64,000 bases of DNA from Pseudomonas cichorii (GTDB lineage Bacteria; Pseudomonadota; Gammaproteobacteria; Pseudomonadales; Pseudomonadaceae): positions 186,001 to 250,000 of the forward strand of contig NZ_BLVZ01000009.1 in NCBI RefSeq assembly GCF_015471405.1, written 5' to 3'. Positions 50,636-58,599 of the stretch are shown piece by piece (position 1 is the stretch's first letter; each line of letters begins with the position of its first letter). Under the pieces are notes generated by a model, which saw nothing but the letters and a program-made list of their open reading frames with translations, searched no databases and had not been told where the DNA came from. The position numbers and the translations under genes were made by a program.

Positions 50636-51498
50636 CGGAAGATCACCGTTCTGTCCGTGTTGAGGAACACACGATGCTCCAGGTGGTATTTCACCGCCCT
50701 GGACAGCGCAATGGTCTCGTTGTTACGGCCAGCGGCCACCAGATCGTCAGGCAGGTAGACGTGATCCACACGCTGCACTTCCTGCTCGATGATCGGCCCT
50801 TCGTCCAGGTCGCTGGTGACGTAGTGCGCGGTCGCGCCGATCAGCTTTACGCCACGCTCGTAGGCCTGGTGATAGGGCTTGGCCCCCTTGAAACCGGGCA
50901 GGAAGGAGTGATGGATATTGATCGCCCGGCCTGAAAGTTGCTGGCACAGGTCATCGGAGAGAATCTGCATATAGCGGGCGAGCACCACCAGTTCGGTGCC
51001 GGTTTCATCGACCACTTTCATCAGCGCCGCTTCCTGCTGGGCCTTGGTTTCCTTGGTAACCGGCAGGTAAATGAAACGAATGCCTTCACGCTCGGCCATC
51101 GGGCGCAGGTCCAGATGATTGGAAACGATGGCGGTGATGGTCATGTCCATCTCGCCCTTGTGATAGCGGTACAGAAGGTCGGTCAGGCAGTGGTCGAACT
51201 TGCTGACCATCAGCAGCACGCGCATGGGCTGCCGGGTGTCATGTAGCTCCCATTGCATGGAAAAGTCACTGGCGACGGCATCGAAGCCAGCCTTGAGTTG
51301 CTGGATATCGCCCTGATGGCCATCGTTGAAGCGAAACACCGCACGCATGAAGAATTTGCCGCTGAACTCGTCATCGAACTGGGCCATTTCACCGATGTAG
51401 CACTTGTTGTCAGCCAGATAAGAGGTCACCGCCGCGACAATCCCGGAAGTCGCCGGACAACTGATCTTGAGGATGAAATGGTTCTTTTCGTGTTGCAT
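50632..51498 (-). CDS. purU: Formyltetrahydrofolate deformylase PurU
   Basis: 288 residues: N-terminal ACT domain (about 8-85) and a formyltransferase-fold hydrolase domain with INIHHSFLPGFKGAKPY (catalytic His/Asn region) and LDEGPIIEQEVQRVDH. It releases formate and regenerates THF from the formyl-THF made by FolD. First gene of the minus-strand operon. A palindrome AATTCC-N5-GGAATT lies 82-98 bp upstream. Confidence 0.93.
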   Translation of the reverse strand: MQHEKNHFILKISCPATSGIVAAVTSYLADNKCYIGEMAQFDDEFSGKFFMRAVFRFNDGHQGDIQQLKAGFDAVASDFSMQWELHDTRQPMRVLLMVSKFDHCLTDLLYRYHKGEMDMTITAIVSNHLDLRPMAEREGIRFIYLPVTKETKAQQEAALMKVVDETGTELVVLARYMQILSDDLCQQLSGRAINIHHSFLPGFKGAKPYHQAYERGVKLIGATAHYVTSDLDEGPIIEQEVQRVDHVYLPDDLVAAGRNNETIALSRAVKYHLEHRVFLNTDRTVIFR

Positions 51499-51579
51499 GG
51501 CTTGTCCTCTGGAAAGTGGCGGCAGCTCAGCGCAGAGCGAAAGATTCGGGGGTGAAAATTATTTTTGCGGATGAATAAA

Positions 51580-51596
51580 AATTCCTGATGGGAATT
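51580..51596. promoter_or_regulatory. Operator-like TTCC-N5-GGAA palindrome before purU
   Basis: AATTCC-TGATG-GGAATT. The block ATTCCTG-T-GGGAA-TTAA recurs before the gmaS/glnT gene at 52555-52573, where three such boxes are stacked, suggesting a common regulator for both operons. Confidence 0.5.
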
Positions 51597-51693
51597 AAAT
51601 ATTCACAGATGGCGTTTTATAGGCGAAAGAATCTGTAGCGTCCAGAGGTTTCTGGAAACTTTTTTTACTGGTGGGAATTTTTTGCTTGGAGCT

Positions 51694-51748
51694 TTCGCGA
51701 ATGAATTCGCTCCTACCTGGCCTGCGCAGGAGCGAATTCATTCGCGAA
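51694..51748. repeat. REP element family B, inverted pair
   Basis: TTCGCGAATGAATTCGCTCC and its inverse AGGAGCGAATTC-ATTCGCGAA separated by about 13 nt, between purU and the XRE regulator gene; may terminate the regulator transcript. Confidence 0.85.
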
Positions 51749-51765
51749 AAGGCATGACCGCTAGC

Positions 51766-52371
51766 TCACTCGCCCTGCGCACCATAGTTCATGATCGACA
51801 GCAGGCGAATCGGCACCTGCACCAGCTGCTCCGGCCCGTGAGGAATCTCGCCATCGAAGGTCAGGCTGTCCCCGGCTTCCATCCGGTAGAGCTGGTTGCC
51901 ATGGCGATAGATCAACTCGCCTTCCAGCAGATGCAGGAATTCAGTGCCGGGGTGGGAGAAGGTCGGGAACTCTTCGCTGGCATCGTCCATGGTCACCATG
52001 TAGGCCTCGAAGCTCTTCTTCGGCCCGCGTGTGTGGTTGAGCAGGTGATAGGTGTGGCCTTTCTCGGTGCCGCGCCTCACCACTTCCAGCCCTTCATCGG
52101 CCTTGACCAACAGCGCGCTGCTGCCTTGCTGGTCGTACTGGCTGAACAACTTGGACATGGGCATGCCCAGCACGTCGCACAGGCGGCTGAGGTTATCCAG
52201 GCTGGTGGAAACCTGAGCATTCTCGATCTTGCTCAGCATGCCTTGGCTGATCCCGGCGATACGGGCCACGTCGGCCAGTTTCAATTCCTGGGCCTGACGC
52301 TGGCGTTTGATCTGGATACCCAGGTATTGCTCAAGCTTCAGCTTGGGTTGGGGTTCGTTCGGCATATTCAT
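51766..52371 (-). CDS. XRE-family regulator with C-terminal cupin
   Basis: About 201 residues (ATG 52371; another ATG at 52365). Helix-turn-helix at about 18-72 (IKRQRQAQELKLADVARIAG, ISQGMLSKIENAQVSTSLDNL) and a cupin_2 domain at about 125-195 (SHPGTEFLHLLEGELIYRHG, MEAGDSLTFDGEIPHGP). Such proteins are usually small-molecule-responsive repressors or activators. It sits between the two N-methylglutamate pathway operons and is divergent from gmaS/glnT, so it is the prime candidate for binding the TTCC-N5-GGAA boxes. Confidence 0.88.
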   Translation of the reverse strand: MNMPNEPQPKLKLEQYLGIQIKRQRQAQELKLADVARIAGISQGMLSKIENAQVSTSLDNLSRLCDVLGMPMSKLFSQYDQQGSSALLVKADEGLEVVRRGTEKGHTYHLLNHTRGPKKSFEAYMVTMDDASEEFPTFSHPGTEFLHLLEGELIYRHGNQLYRMEAGDSLTFDGEIPHGPEQLVQVPIRLLSIMNYGAQGE

Positions 52372-52408
52372 CGGCTTTGCACGGTTTCCGCTCAATAATT
52401 TTTATTTC

Positions 52409-52423
52409 GCACCATGAATGTGC
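52409..52423. promoter_or_regulatory. NtrC-like enhancer site
   Basis: GCAC-CATGAAT-GTGC matches the GCAC-N7-GTGC spacing of NtrC sites. It lies about 150 bp before the expected start of a sigma-54 transcript; a weaker GCGC-N6-GTGC follows at about 52437-52450. Confidence 0.5.
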
Positions 52424-52525
52424 GAGATCCCTGTCCGCGCAGTGGCGTGCGTCGGTTTATTCCCTCAAGGAAAACGAGTTTCCCATATATACAGCGGAAA
52501 TTCCGCCTTTGGCTGAATTCGACTT

Positions 52526-52537
52526 TTGGTATACCAA
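52526..52537. promoter_or_regulatory. TTGGTATACCAA palindrome
   Basis: Perfect 12-bp palindrome directly before the sigma-54 -24 element of gmaS/glnT. The GGTATACC core occurs twice more before the flavin monooxygenase gene (59694, 59758). Confidence 0.5.
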
Positions 52538-52539
52538 GC

Positions 52540-52555
52540 TGGCAAGGGCTTTGCA
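52540..52555 (+). promoter_or_regulatory. Sigma-54 promoter for the gmaS/glnT operon
   Basis: TGGCAAGGGCTTTGCA differs from the consensus TGGCACG-N4-TTGCA at one position and keeps the GG-N10-GC spacing. It is 104 bp before the gene start. Confidence 0.65.
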
Positions 52556-52606
52556 TTCCTGTTGGGAAATTAAGTTTCCTGCTTGGAATAACGATTCCGG
52601 CAGGAA
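52556..52606. promoter_or_regulatory. Three phased TTCC-N4/5-GGAA boxes
   Basis: Boxes at 52556-52568, 52576-52588 (both N5) and 52595-52606 (N4), centres about 19-20 bp apart, so on one face of the helix. They start at the sigma-54 -12 element and run into the likely leader, a position suited to repression. Confidence 0.5.
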
Positions 52607-52658
52607 GCGAAACAACGTCCTCACCTCAACGTTTTGCTTTCGCCAGGAGACAAGTCTC

Positions 52659-53993
52659 ATGTTGCCAACAGAAACACAGCGTCTGATCGAGGAGCACGGT
52701 ATCAAGTACGTGCTGGCTCAGTTCGTTGATATCCATGGCTCCTCCAAGACCAAATCGGTGCCGGTGTCGGGCCTGGAAATGGTGGCCGAAGATGGCGCCG
52801 GTTTTGCCGGTTTCGCCATCTGTGGCATGGGCATGGAACCCCATGGCCCGGATTTCATGGCCAAGGGCGATCTCTCCTCGCTGACGCCGGTGCCCTGGCA
52901 GCCGGGCTATGGCCGGGTGGTGTGCATCGGTCATGTCGAAGGCAAGCCGTGGCCTTATGACAGTCGTTACGTGCTGCAACAACAGGTCGAGCGCCTCAGC
53001 CAGCGCGGCTGGACCCTCAATACTGGCCTGGAGCCCGAGTTCAGCCTGTTCAAGCGCGATGCCACGGGCAGCCTGCAACTGGTGGACACCAGCGATAGCC
53101 TCGACAAGCCGTGCTACGACTACAAAGGCCTGTCACGTTCCCGGGAGTTTCTTGAGCGCTTGACCGAAGCGTTGCAACCAGTGGGTTTCGACATCTACCA
53201 GATCGACCACGAAGACGCCAACGGCCAGTTCGAGATCAATTACACCTACAGCGATGCGATGGAGTCGGCGGACCGCTTCACTTTCTTCCGCATGGCGGCC
53301 GGCGAGATCGCCAATGACATGGGCATGATCTGCTCATTCATGCCAAAGCCTGATCCCAAGCGCGCCGGTAACGGCATGCATTTCCACCTGTCGATCAGCA
53401 GCGCCACCAACAAGAACATGTTCCATGACGCCAGCGACCCGAGCGGCATGGGCCTGTCGAAGATGGCTTACCACTTCGCCGCTGGACTGCTGGCCCACGG
53501 CCCGGCCTTGTGTGCCTTCGCGGCGCCGACGGTCAACTCCTACAAGCGGCTGGTGGTGGGGAACTCGCTGTCCGGCGCGACCTGGGCTCCGGCTTTTATC
53601 GCCTTTGGCGCCAACAACCGCTCGGCCATGGTGCGAGTGCCTTATGGCCGCCTCGAATTCCGCCTGCCGGACGCCGGTTGCAACCCGTATCTGGTCAGTG
53701 CCGCAATCATCGCAGCAGGCCTGGACGGCATCGACCGCAAGCTGGAAGTCGACCAGGTCTGCAATGAAAACCTCTACAAGCTGAGCCTGGAAGAAATCGC
53801 GGCACGAGGCATCAAGACCCTGCCGCAATCCCTCAAGGAAGCCTGCGATGCACTGGAGGCCGACCCATTGTTCGCCGAAGTGCTGGGCAACGAAATCGTC
53901 GGTGAATTCATCAAGCTCAAGCGCATGGAATGGGTGGAATACAGCCGCCACGTCAGCGATTGGGAAGTGAAGCGGTATACGGAATTTTTTTGA
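52659..53993 (+). CDS. glnT: GlnT-type glutamine synthetase family enzyme, probable gamma-glutamylmethylamide synthetase (GmaS)
   Basis: 444 residues; CCAGGAGA eight nt before ATG 52659. GS family motifs: VDIHGSSKTKSVP, NTGLEPEFSLFK, DHEDANGQFEINYTYSD, NGMHFHLSIS, and VNSYKRLVVG. Length and pattern match the type III/GlnT branch, which includes GmaS of methylamine users; GmaS ligates methylamine to glutamate with ATP. The following three genes encode N-methylglutamate synthase-type subunits, supporting GmaS over ammonia assimilation. Likely under sigma-54/NtrC and the neighbouring XRE-cupin regulator. Confidence 0.88.
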   Translation: MLPTETQRLIEEHGIKYVLAQFVDIHGSSKTKSVPVSGLEMVAEDGAGFAGFAICGMGMEPHGPDFMAKGDLSSLTPVPWQPGYGRVVCIGHVEGKPWPYDSRYVLQQQVERLSQRGWTLNTGLEPEFSLFKRDATGSLQLVDTSDSLDKPCYDYKGLSRSREFLERLTEALQPVGFDIYQIDHEDANGQFEINYTYSDAMESADRFTFFRMAAGEIANDMGMICSFMPKPDPKRAGNGMHFHLSISSATNKNMFHDASDPSGMGLSKMAYHFAAGLLAHGPALCAFAAPTVNSYKRLVVGNSLSGATWAPAFIAFGANNRSAMVRVPYGRLEFRLPDAGCNPYLVSAAIIAAGLDGIDRKLEVDQVCNENLYKLSLEEIAARGIKTLPQSLKEACDALEADPLFAEVLGNEIVGEFIKLKRMEWVEYSRHVSDWEVKRYTEFF

Positions 53994-53997
53994 ATTC

Positions 53998-54097
53998 AGC
54001 TGCAAGTTTTTAGCTGCAAGCTGCAAGTAAAAGCAGTCGGCGGCGGACACAGGATTTTCAATTAACCCGGACAGCTTGCAGCTTATGGCTTGCAGCT
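53998..54097. repeat. AGCTGCAAG repeat array between gmaS/glnT and mgsA
   Basis: AGCTGCAAG occurs at 53998, 54012 and (overlapping) 54019, and its inverse CTTGCAGCT at 54075 and 54089. The arms can form a large hairpin in the 129-bp gap, a possible mRNA processing or attenuation element. Confidence 0.65.
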
Positions 54098-54122
54098 TTC
54101 CTCGCGAAGTGAGACTGCCCCA

Positions 54123-55028
54123 ATGTGCGGAATTGTTGGTTTATACCTGAAAAACCCTGCGCTGGAATCCCAGCTTGGCAAACTCTTCGAGCCCATGCTC
54201 GAAGCCATGACGGACCGTGGCCCTGACAGCGCCGGGTTTGCCATTTATGGGGATGAAGTGACCGATGGCTGGGTCAAGCTGACCTTGCAGGCCACCACCG
54301 AAGGGTACGATTTCAAGGCGCTGATCGCGGCGCTGGAAGGCAAGCTCGGCGCGTCACTGGACTGGTTCCAGAATGCGAGCGCCGTGGTGCTGAAGATCCA
54401 GGCTGAAGAAGCCGTTGTGCGTGCGGCTCTGGGTGAGCTGGCACCGACCGTGCGCATCATGAGCGCGGGCAAGAGCATCGAAATCCTCAAGGGCATGGGC
54501 TTGCCGAAAGAGATTTCCGAGCGTTTTGGCCTGGGCAACATGAAAGGCAGTCACATCATTGGCCACACGCGCATGGCCACTGAAAGCGCCGTGACCATGG
54601 AAGGCAGCCACCCTTTTTCCACCGGCGCCGACCTGTGCCTGGTACACAACGGCTCGCTCTCCAACCACTTTCGTCTGCGTCAGGAACTGCGCCGCGAAGG
54701 GATCAACTTCGACACCGAGAACGACACGGAAGTCGCCGCCGGTTATCTGGCCTGGCGCCTTCAGCAGGGCGACTCCCTGAAGACCGCGCTGGACAGCTCG
54801 CTGGAAGCACTGGATGGCTTCTTCACCTTTGCTATCGGCACCCGCAACGGCTTTGCCGTGATTCGCGACCCGATTGCCTGCAAGCCGGCGATTCTCGCCG
54901 AGACCGATGATTACGTCGCGATGGCTTCGGAATATCAGGCGCTGTCGAGCCTGCCGGGGATCGAGAAGGCCAAGGTCTGGGAACCTGTTCCCGCCACCAT
55001 GTACATCTGGGAACGCGAATCGGCTTAA
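54123..55028 (+). CDS. mgsA: Class II glutamine amidotransferase subunit (GlxB / N-methylglutamate synthase MgsA-like)
   Basis: 301 residues. MCGIVGLYL puts the nucleophile Cys at position 2 after Met removal, and DRGPDSAGFA, IIGHTRMATESAV and VHNGSLSNHF complete the Ntn-hydrolase glutaminase site. It matches the amidotransferase domain of glutamate synthase as a free protein. Expected role: hydrolysing the amide (here gamma-glutamylmethylamide) to release methylamine inside the complex. Confidence 0.9.
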   Translation: MCGIVGLYLKNPALESQLGKLFEPMLEAMTDRGPDSAGFAIYGDEVTDGWVKLTLQATTEGYDFKALIAALEGKLGASLDWFQNASAVVLKIQAEEAVVRAALGELAPTVRIMSAGKSIEILKGMGLPKEISERFGLGNMKGSHIIGHTRMATESAVTMEGSHPFSTGADLCLVHNGSLSNHFRLRQELRREGINFDTENDTEVAAGYLAWRLQQGDSLKTALDSSLEALDGFFTFAIGTRNGFAVIRDPIACKPAILAETDDYVAMASEYQALSSLPGIEKAKVWEPVPATMYIWERESA

Positions 55029-55039
55029 GGAGCACGCAC

Positions 55040-55723
55040 ATGAAAACCATCGATCTTTCCAACGCCACCGTGCGTGATCTCAATCAGGCCCTGCACGATC
55101 AGGTCAAGCAACTGGAAGACCGCGAGTGGGTGGTCACCCATCCCAATGGCGCGCACAACCTGGCCGTTGGTGTGAATGAAGCGGTTTCCATCGATATTCA
55201 GGGGCACGCCGGTTACTACTGCGCAGGCATGAACCAGAAGGCTTCTATCACGGTACACGGCAATGTCGGTGTGGGGTGCGCCGAGAACATGATGTCCGGT
55301 TCGGTGCGGGTCAAAGGCAGTGCTTCCCAGGCTGCGGGCGCTACTGCGCATGGCGGCATGCTGGTCATCGAAGGCGATGCGGGTGCCCGCTGCGGCATTT
55401 CCATGAAGGGCATCGACATCGTGGTCGGCGGCAGCATCGGTCATATGAGCTGCTTCATGGGCCAGGCCGGTCGGCTGGTGGTGTGTGGCGACGCAGGCGA
55501 TGCGCTGGGCGACTCGTTGTACGAAACGAAGATTTTCGTCAAAGGCAGCGTGGAGTCCCTGGGTTCCGACTGCATCGAGAAAGAGATGCGCCCGGAGCAT
55601 CTGGAAGAGTTGCAGGAGCTGCTCAATCGTGCGGGCTTCAATGAAAAGGCCTCGGATTTCAAACGCTACGGGTCAGCCCGTCAGCTCTACAACTTCAAAG
55701 TCGATAACGCCTCCGCGTACTGA
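55040..55723 (+). CDS. mgsB: GXGXG-domain subunit (GlxC / MgsB-like)
   Basis: 227 residues, 11 bp after the previous gene with GGAGCACGC before the ATG. Repeated G-rich turns (GHAGYYCAGM, GNVGVGCAENMMSGSVRVKG, GDAGARCGISMKGIDIVVGG) form the beta-helical GXGXG domain equivalent to the C-terminus of glutamate synthase large subunit. A structural part of the synthase complex. Confidence 0.9.
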   Translation: MKTIDLSNATVRDLNQALHDQVKQLEDREWVVTHPNGAHNLAVGVNEAVSIDIQGHAGYYCAGMNQKASITVHGNVGVGCAENMMSGSVRVKGSASQAAGATAHGGMLVIEGDAGARCGISMKGIDIVVGGSIGHMSCFMGQAGRLVVCGDAGDALGDSLYETKIFVKGSVESLGSDCIEKEMRPEHLEELQELLNRAGFNEKASDFKRYGSARQLYNFKVDNASAY

Positions 55724-55738
55724 TCCAGGAGCATCATC

Positions 55739-57061
55739 ATGAGTGACAAACCAACTCCAGTCCTGCGCGAGTCCGCGACCTTCGACCGCCTGACCATCCA
55801 GGAAATCCAGCGTGCCGCGGAAACCGGCATCTACGACATTCGCGGCGGCGGCACCAAGCGCAAGCTTCCGCATTTCGATGATCTGCTGCTGCTCGGCGCC
55901 AGTGTTTCCCGCTATCCGCTGGAAGGCTACCGCGAGAAGTGCGGCACTGACGTGATCCTCGGCAACCGCTTCGCCAAGAAGCCGATTCATCTGAAGATTC
56001 CGGTGACCATCGCAGGCATGAGCTTTGGTGCCTTGTCGGCCAATGCCAAGGAAGCACTGGGGCGCGGCGCGACCATCGCTGGCACCAGCACCACCACCGG
56101 TGACGGCGGCATGACCCCGGAAGAGCGCGGCCAGTCCCAGCACCTGGTCTATCAATACCTGCCATCGCGCTATGGCATGAACCCCGATGACCTGCGCAAG
56201 GCCGATGCCATCGAAATCGTGCTGGGGCAGGGCGCTAAACCGGGTGGTGGCGGCATGCTGCTGGGCATGAAAGTCACCGAGCGTGTGGCGGGCATGCGTA
56301 CCTTGCCGGTAGGCGTCGATCAGCGTTCTGCCTGCCGTCACCCGGACTGGACCGGCCCGGACGACCTGGCGATCAAGATTGCCGAGATCCGCGAGATCAC
56401 AGACTGGGAAAAACCGATCTACGTGAAGATCGGCGCGAGCCGTCCGTATTACGACGTCAAGCTGGCGGTCAAGGCCGGTGCCGATGTGATCGTGCTCGAC
56501 GGGATGCAAGGTGGTACGGCAGCGACTCAGGAAGTGTTCATTGAACATGTGGGGATTCCGATTCTGCCTGCCATTCCTCAGGCCGTTCAGGCTTTGCAGG
56601 AAATGGGCATGCATCGCAAGGTGCAACTGATCGTTTCCGGCGGCATTCGCAATGGTGCCGATGTGGCCAAGGCCATGGCGCTGGGCGCAGATGCGGTGGC
56701 CATCGGCACGGCGGCGCTGATTGCGCTGGGCGATAACCATCCGCGTCTGGACGAGGAGTTGAAGAAGATCGGCTCTGCAGCCGGTTTCTACGACGACTGG
56801 CAGAACGGCCGCGACCCGGCAGGCATCACCACTCAGGACCCGGAGCTGTCCAAGCGTCTGGATCCGGTCGAGGGCGGGCGTCGCCTGGCAAACTACTTGC
56901 GTGTATTGGTGCTGGAAGCCCAGACCATGGCCCGCGCCTGCGGCAAATCGCACCTGCATAACCTTGATCCCGAGGATCTGGTGGCGCTGACGGTGGAGTC
57001 GGCGGCCATGGCTCGCGTGCCATTGGCGGGCACCAGCTGGATTCCGGGCTCGCAGTACTGA
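55739..57061 (+). CDS. mgsC: FMN-binding glutamate synthase family subunit (GlxD / MgsC-like)
   Basis: 440 residues. Synthase TIM barrel: PVTIAGMSFGALSANAKEAL, TTTGDGGMTPEER, GQGAKPGGGGMLLG, KIGASRPYYDVKLAVKAGAD, DGMQGGTAATQEVFIEHVG and GGIRNGADVAKAMALGADAV, with the FMN site. It reductively transfers methylamine to 2-oxoglutarate to make N-methylglutamate (or ammonia to make glutamate). Complete set with MgsA and MgsB. Confidence 0.92.
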   Translation: MSDKPTPVLRESATFDRLTIQEIQRAAETGIYDIRGGGTKRKLPHFDDLLLLGASVSRYPLEGYREKCGTDVILGNRFAKKPIHLKIPVTIAGMSFGALSANAKEALGRGATIAGTSTTTGDGGMTPEERGQSQHLVYQYLPSRYGMNPDDLRKADAIEIVLGQGAKPGGGGMLLGMKVTERVAGMRTLPVGVDQRSACRHPDWTGPDDLAIKIAEIREITDWEKPIYVKIGASRPYYDVKLAVKAGADVIVLDGMQGGTAATQEVFIEHVGIPILPAIPQAVQALQEMGMHRKVQLIVSGGIRNGADVAKAMALGADAVAIGTAALIALGDNHPRLDEELKKIGSAAGFYDDWQNGRDPAGITTQDPELSKRLDPVEGGRRLANYLRVLVLEAQTMARACGKSHLHNLDPEDLVALTVESAAMARVPLAGTSWIPGSQY

Positions 57062-57069
57062 TCTCCCCC

Positions 57070-57119
57070 GTAGGAGCGAATTCATTCGCGAACATTTTCG
57101 CGAATGAATTCGCTCCTAC
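57070..57119. repeat. REP element family B, inverted pair
   Basis: GTAGGAGCGAATTC-ATTCGCGAA and TTCGCGAATGAATTC-GCTCCTAC 4 nt apart, between mgsC and the ammonium transporter gene; a perfect long stem that may reduce read-through. Confidence 0.88.
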
Positions 57120-57208
57120 GAGGCTATAAAGAGGCCGCAAAGGCCCGCCGTTTCAAGCCACTCTGCTTTCTGCCAGACACTTTCCATTCCTTTGCAGGAG
57201 CTTTGATA

Positions 57209-58534
57209 ATGGTTAACCGTCCTATCGGCAAATCCCTTCTGGCTTTACTTGCAGTCGGCGCTTTCTCTCCTCTGGCCCAGGCGGCCGAAACCCCTGTTCT
57301 CAATACCGGCAGTACCGCCTGGATGATCACTGCCGCCGTACTGGTGTTGTTCATGTGTCTTCCTGGCCTTGCGCTGTTCTATGGCGGGTTGGTACGGGCC
57401 AAGAACATGCTTTCGTTGTTTACCCAGTGTTTCGGTATCGCTGGCGTGGTCGGTGTGTTGTGGATCATCTATGGCTACAGCATGGTGGTCGATACCAGCA
57501 ACATGGTTGAAGGTGAAGTGACCTTCAACAGCTTTGTCGGCGGCTTGAGCCGCGTTTTCCTGGCGGGTATGACGCCGGACAGTCTGGTGGGCGAGATTCC
57601 TGAAGGGGTATTCGTGACCTTCCAGATGACCTTCGCAATCATTACTCCGGCGCTGATTGCAGGTGCCTTTGCCGAGCGCATGAAATTCTCGGCAGCGCTG
57701 CTGTTCATGGCGATCTGGTTCACACTGGTCTACGCGCCGGTGGCGCATATGGTCTGGGGCGGAGCGGGGGCCTTGATGCATAACTGGGGCGTGCTGGATT
57801 TCGCGGGCGGCACCGCCGTGCATATCAATGCCGGAGTTGCAGCACTGGCAGCCTGCCTGGTGCTGGGCAAGCGCAAGGGCTATCAGAACACACCGATGCC
57901 CGCGCACAACCTGAGCCTGACCATGGTCGGTGCGGCGATGCTCTGGGTCGGCTGGTTCGGCTTCAATATCGGTTCGGGTGGCGGTTTGAGCGGCACGTCG
58001 GGCATCGTCATGCTCAACACTCAGGTAGGCGCTTGCGCCGGTATTCTGGGCTGGATGTTTACCGAGTGGTTCAAGGTCGGCAAGCCCAGCGCACTGGGCC
58101 TGGCCAGCGGTGCCTTGGCCGGTCTGGTGGGGATTACTCCGGCTTGTGCCTATGTCGGTGTTGGCGGAGCCCTTGCAATCGGCTTGTTGTGCGGTGTGTT
58201 CTGCTACCTGAGCGTGACGGTCCTGAAGAAGCGTCTGGGCTATGACGACAGCCTTGATGTATTTGGCCTGCACGGTGTTGGCGGCATGATCGGTGCGGTG
58301 CTGACCGGCGTGTTCTGTGTCCCTTCGATGGGCGGCCTGGTGCCGGATGTGAGCATGGGCGCTCAGGTCATCGCGCAGATCAAGGGCGTGCTGTTCACCA
58401 CGGTTTATTGCTTCGTGGTCAGTTGGGGCATTCTCAAGCTCGTCAACGCCCTGATCGGCTTGCGTGCTCATGAATCGGTGGAAGAGATGGGGCTGGATCT
58501 GGCCGAGCACAATGAGCGTGCCTATAACCATTGA
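57209..58534 (+). CDS. amtB: Ammonium (methylammonium) transporter
   Basis: 441 residues; AGGAG eight nt before ATG 57209. Signal peptide (PLAQAAETP) then eleven membrane helices with AmtB motifs: GLALFYGGLVRAKN, AERMKFSAALLF, the pore histidine regions GGTAVHINAGVAAL and DVFGLHGVGGMIGA. Amt proteins take up ammonium and its analogue methylammonium, which fits the pathway. No glnK gene is adjacent. Confidence 0.94.
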   Translation: MVNRPIGKSLLALLAVGAFSPLAQAAETPVLNTGSTAWMITAAVLVLFMCLPGLALFYGGLVRAKNMLSLFTQCFGIAGVVGVLWIIYGYSMVVDTSNMVEGEVTFNSFVGGLSRVFLAGMTPDSLVGEIPEGVFVTFQMTFAIITPALIAGAFAERMKFSAALLFMAIWFTLVYAPVAHMVWGGAGALMHNWGVLDFAGGTAVHINAGVAALAACLVLGKRKGYQNTPMPAHNLSLTMVGAAMLWVGWFGFNIGSGGGLSGTSGIVMLNTQVGACAGILGWMFTEWFKVGKPSALGLASGALAGLVGITPACAYVGVGGALAIGLLCGVFCYLSVTVLKKRLGYDDSLDVFGLHGVGGMIGAVLTGVFCVPSMGGLVPDVSMGAQVIAQIKGVLFTTVYCFVVSWGILKLVNALIGLRAHESVEEMGLDLAEHNERAYNH

Positions 58535-58545
58535 GTGAAACCTTG

Positions 58546-58594
58546 TCGCGGCCAAGGCCCCCCACATTGACCGTGGGAGGGGCCTTGGCCGCGA
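58546..58594. repeat. REP family A inverted pair, probable bidirectional terminator
   Basis: TCGCGGCCAAGGCCCCCCAC and GTGGGAGGGGCCTTGGCC-GCGA 7 nt apart fill the 65 bp between convergent amtB and flavin monooxygenase genes. Confidence 0.85.
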
Positions 58595-58599
58595 TGCCT

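Noticed and set aside
44710..51498. Reading the purU-folD-soxBDAG operon as a plain sarcosine oxidase cluster of glycine betaine catabolism
   Set aside because: No glyA, betaine or dimethylglycine demethylase genes are visible, the delta subunit lacks zinc ligands, and gmaS/mgs-like genes face it. Not excluded experimentally.
55673..58567. Minus-strand frames opposite mgsC and amtB
   Set aside because: Histidine- and arginine-rich shadow translations without domains.
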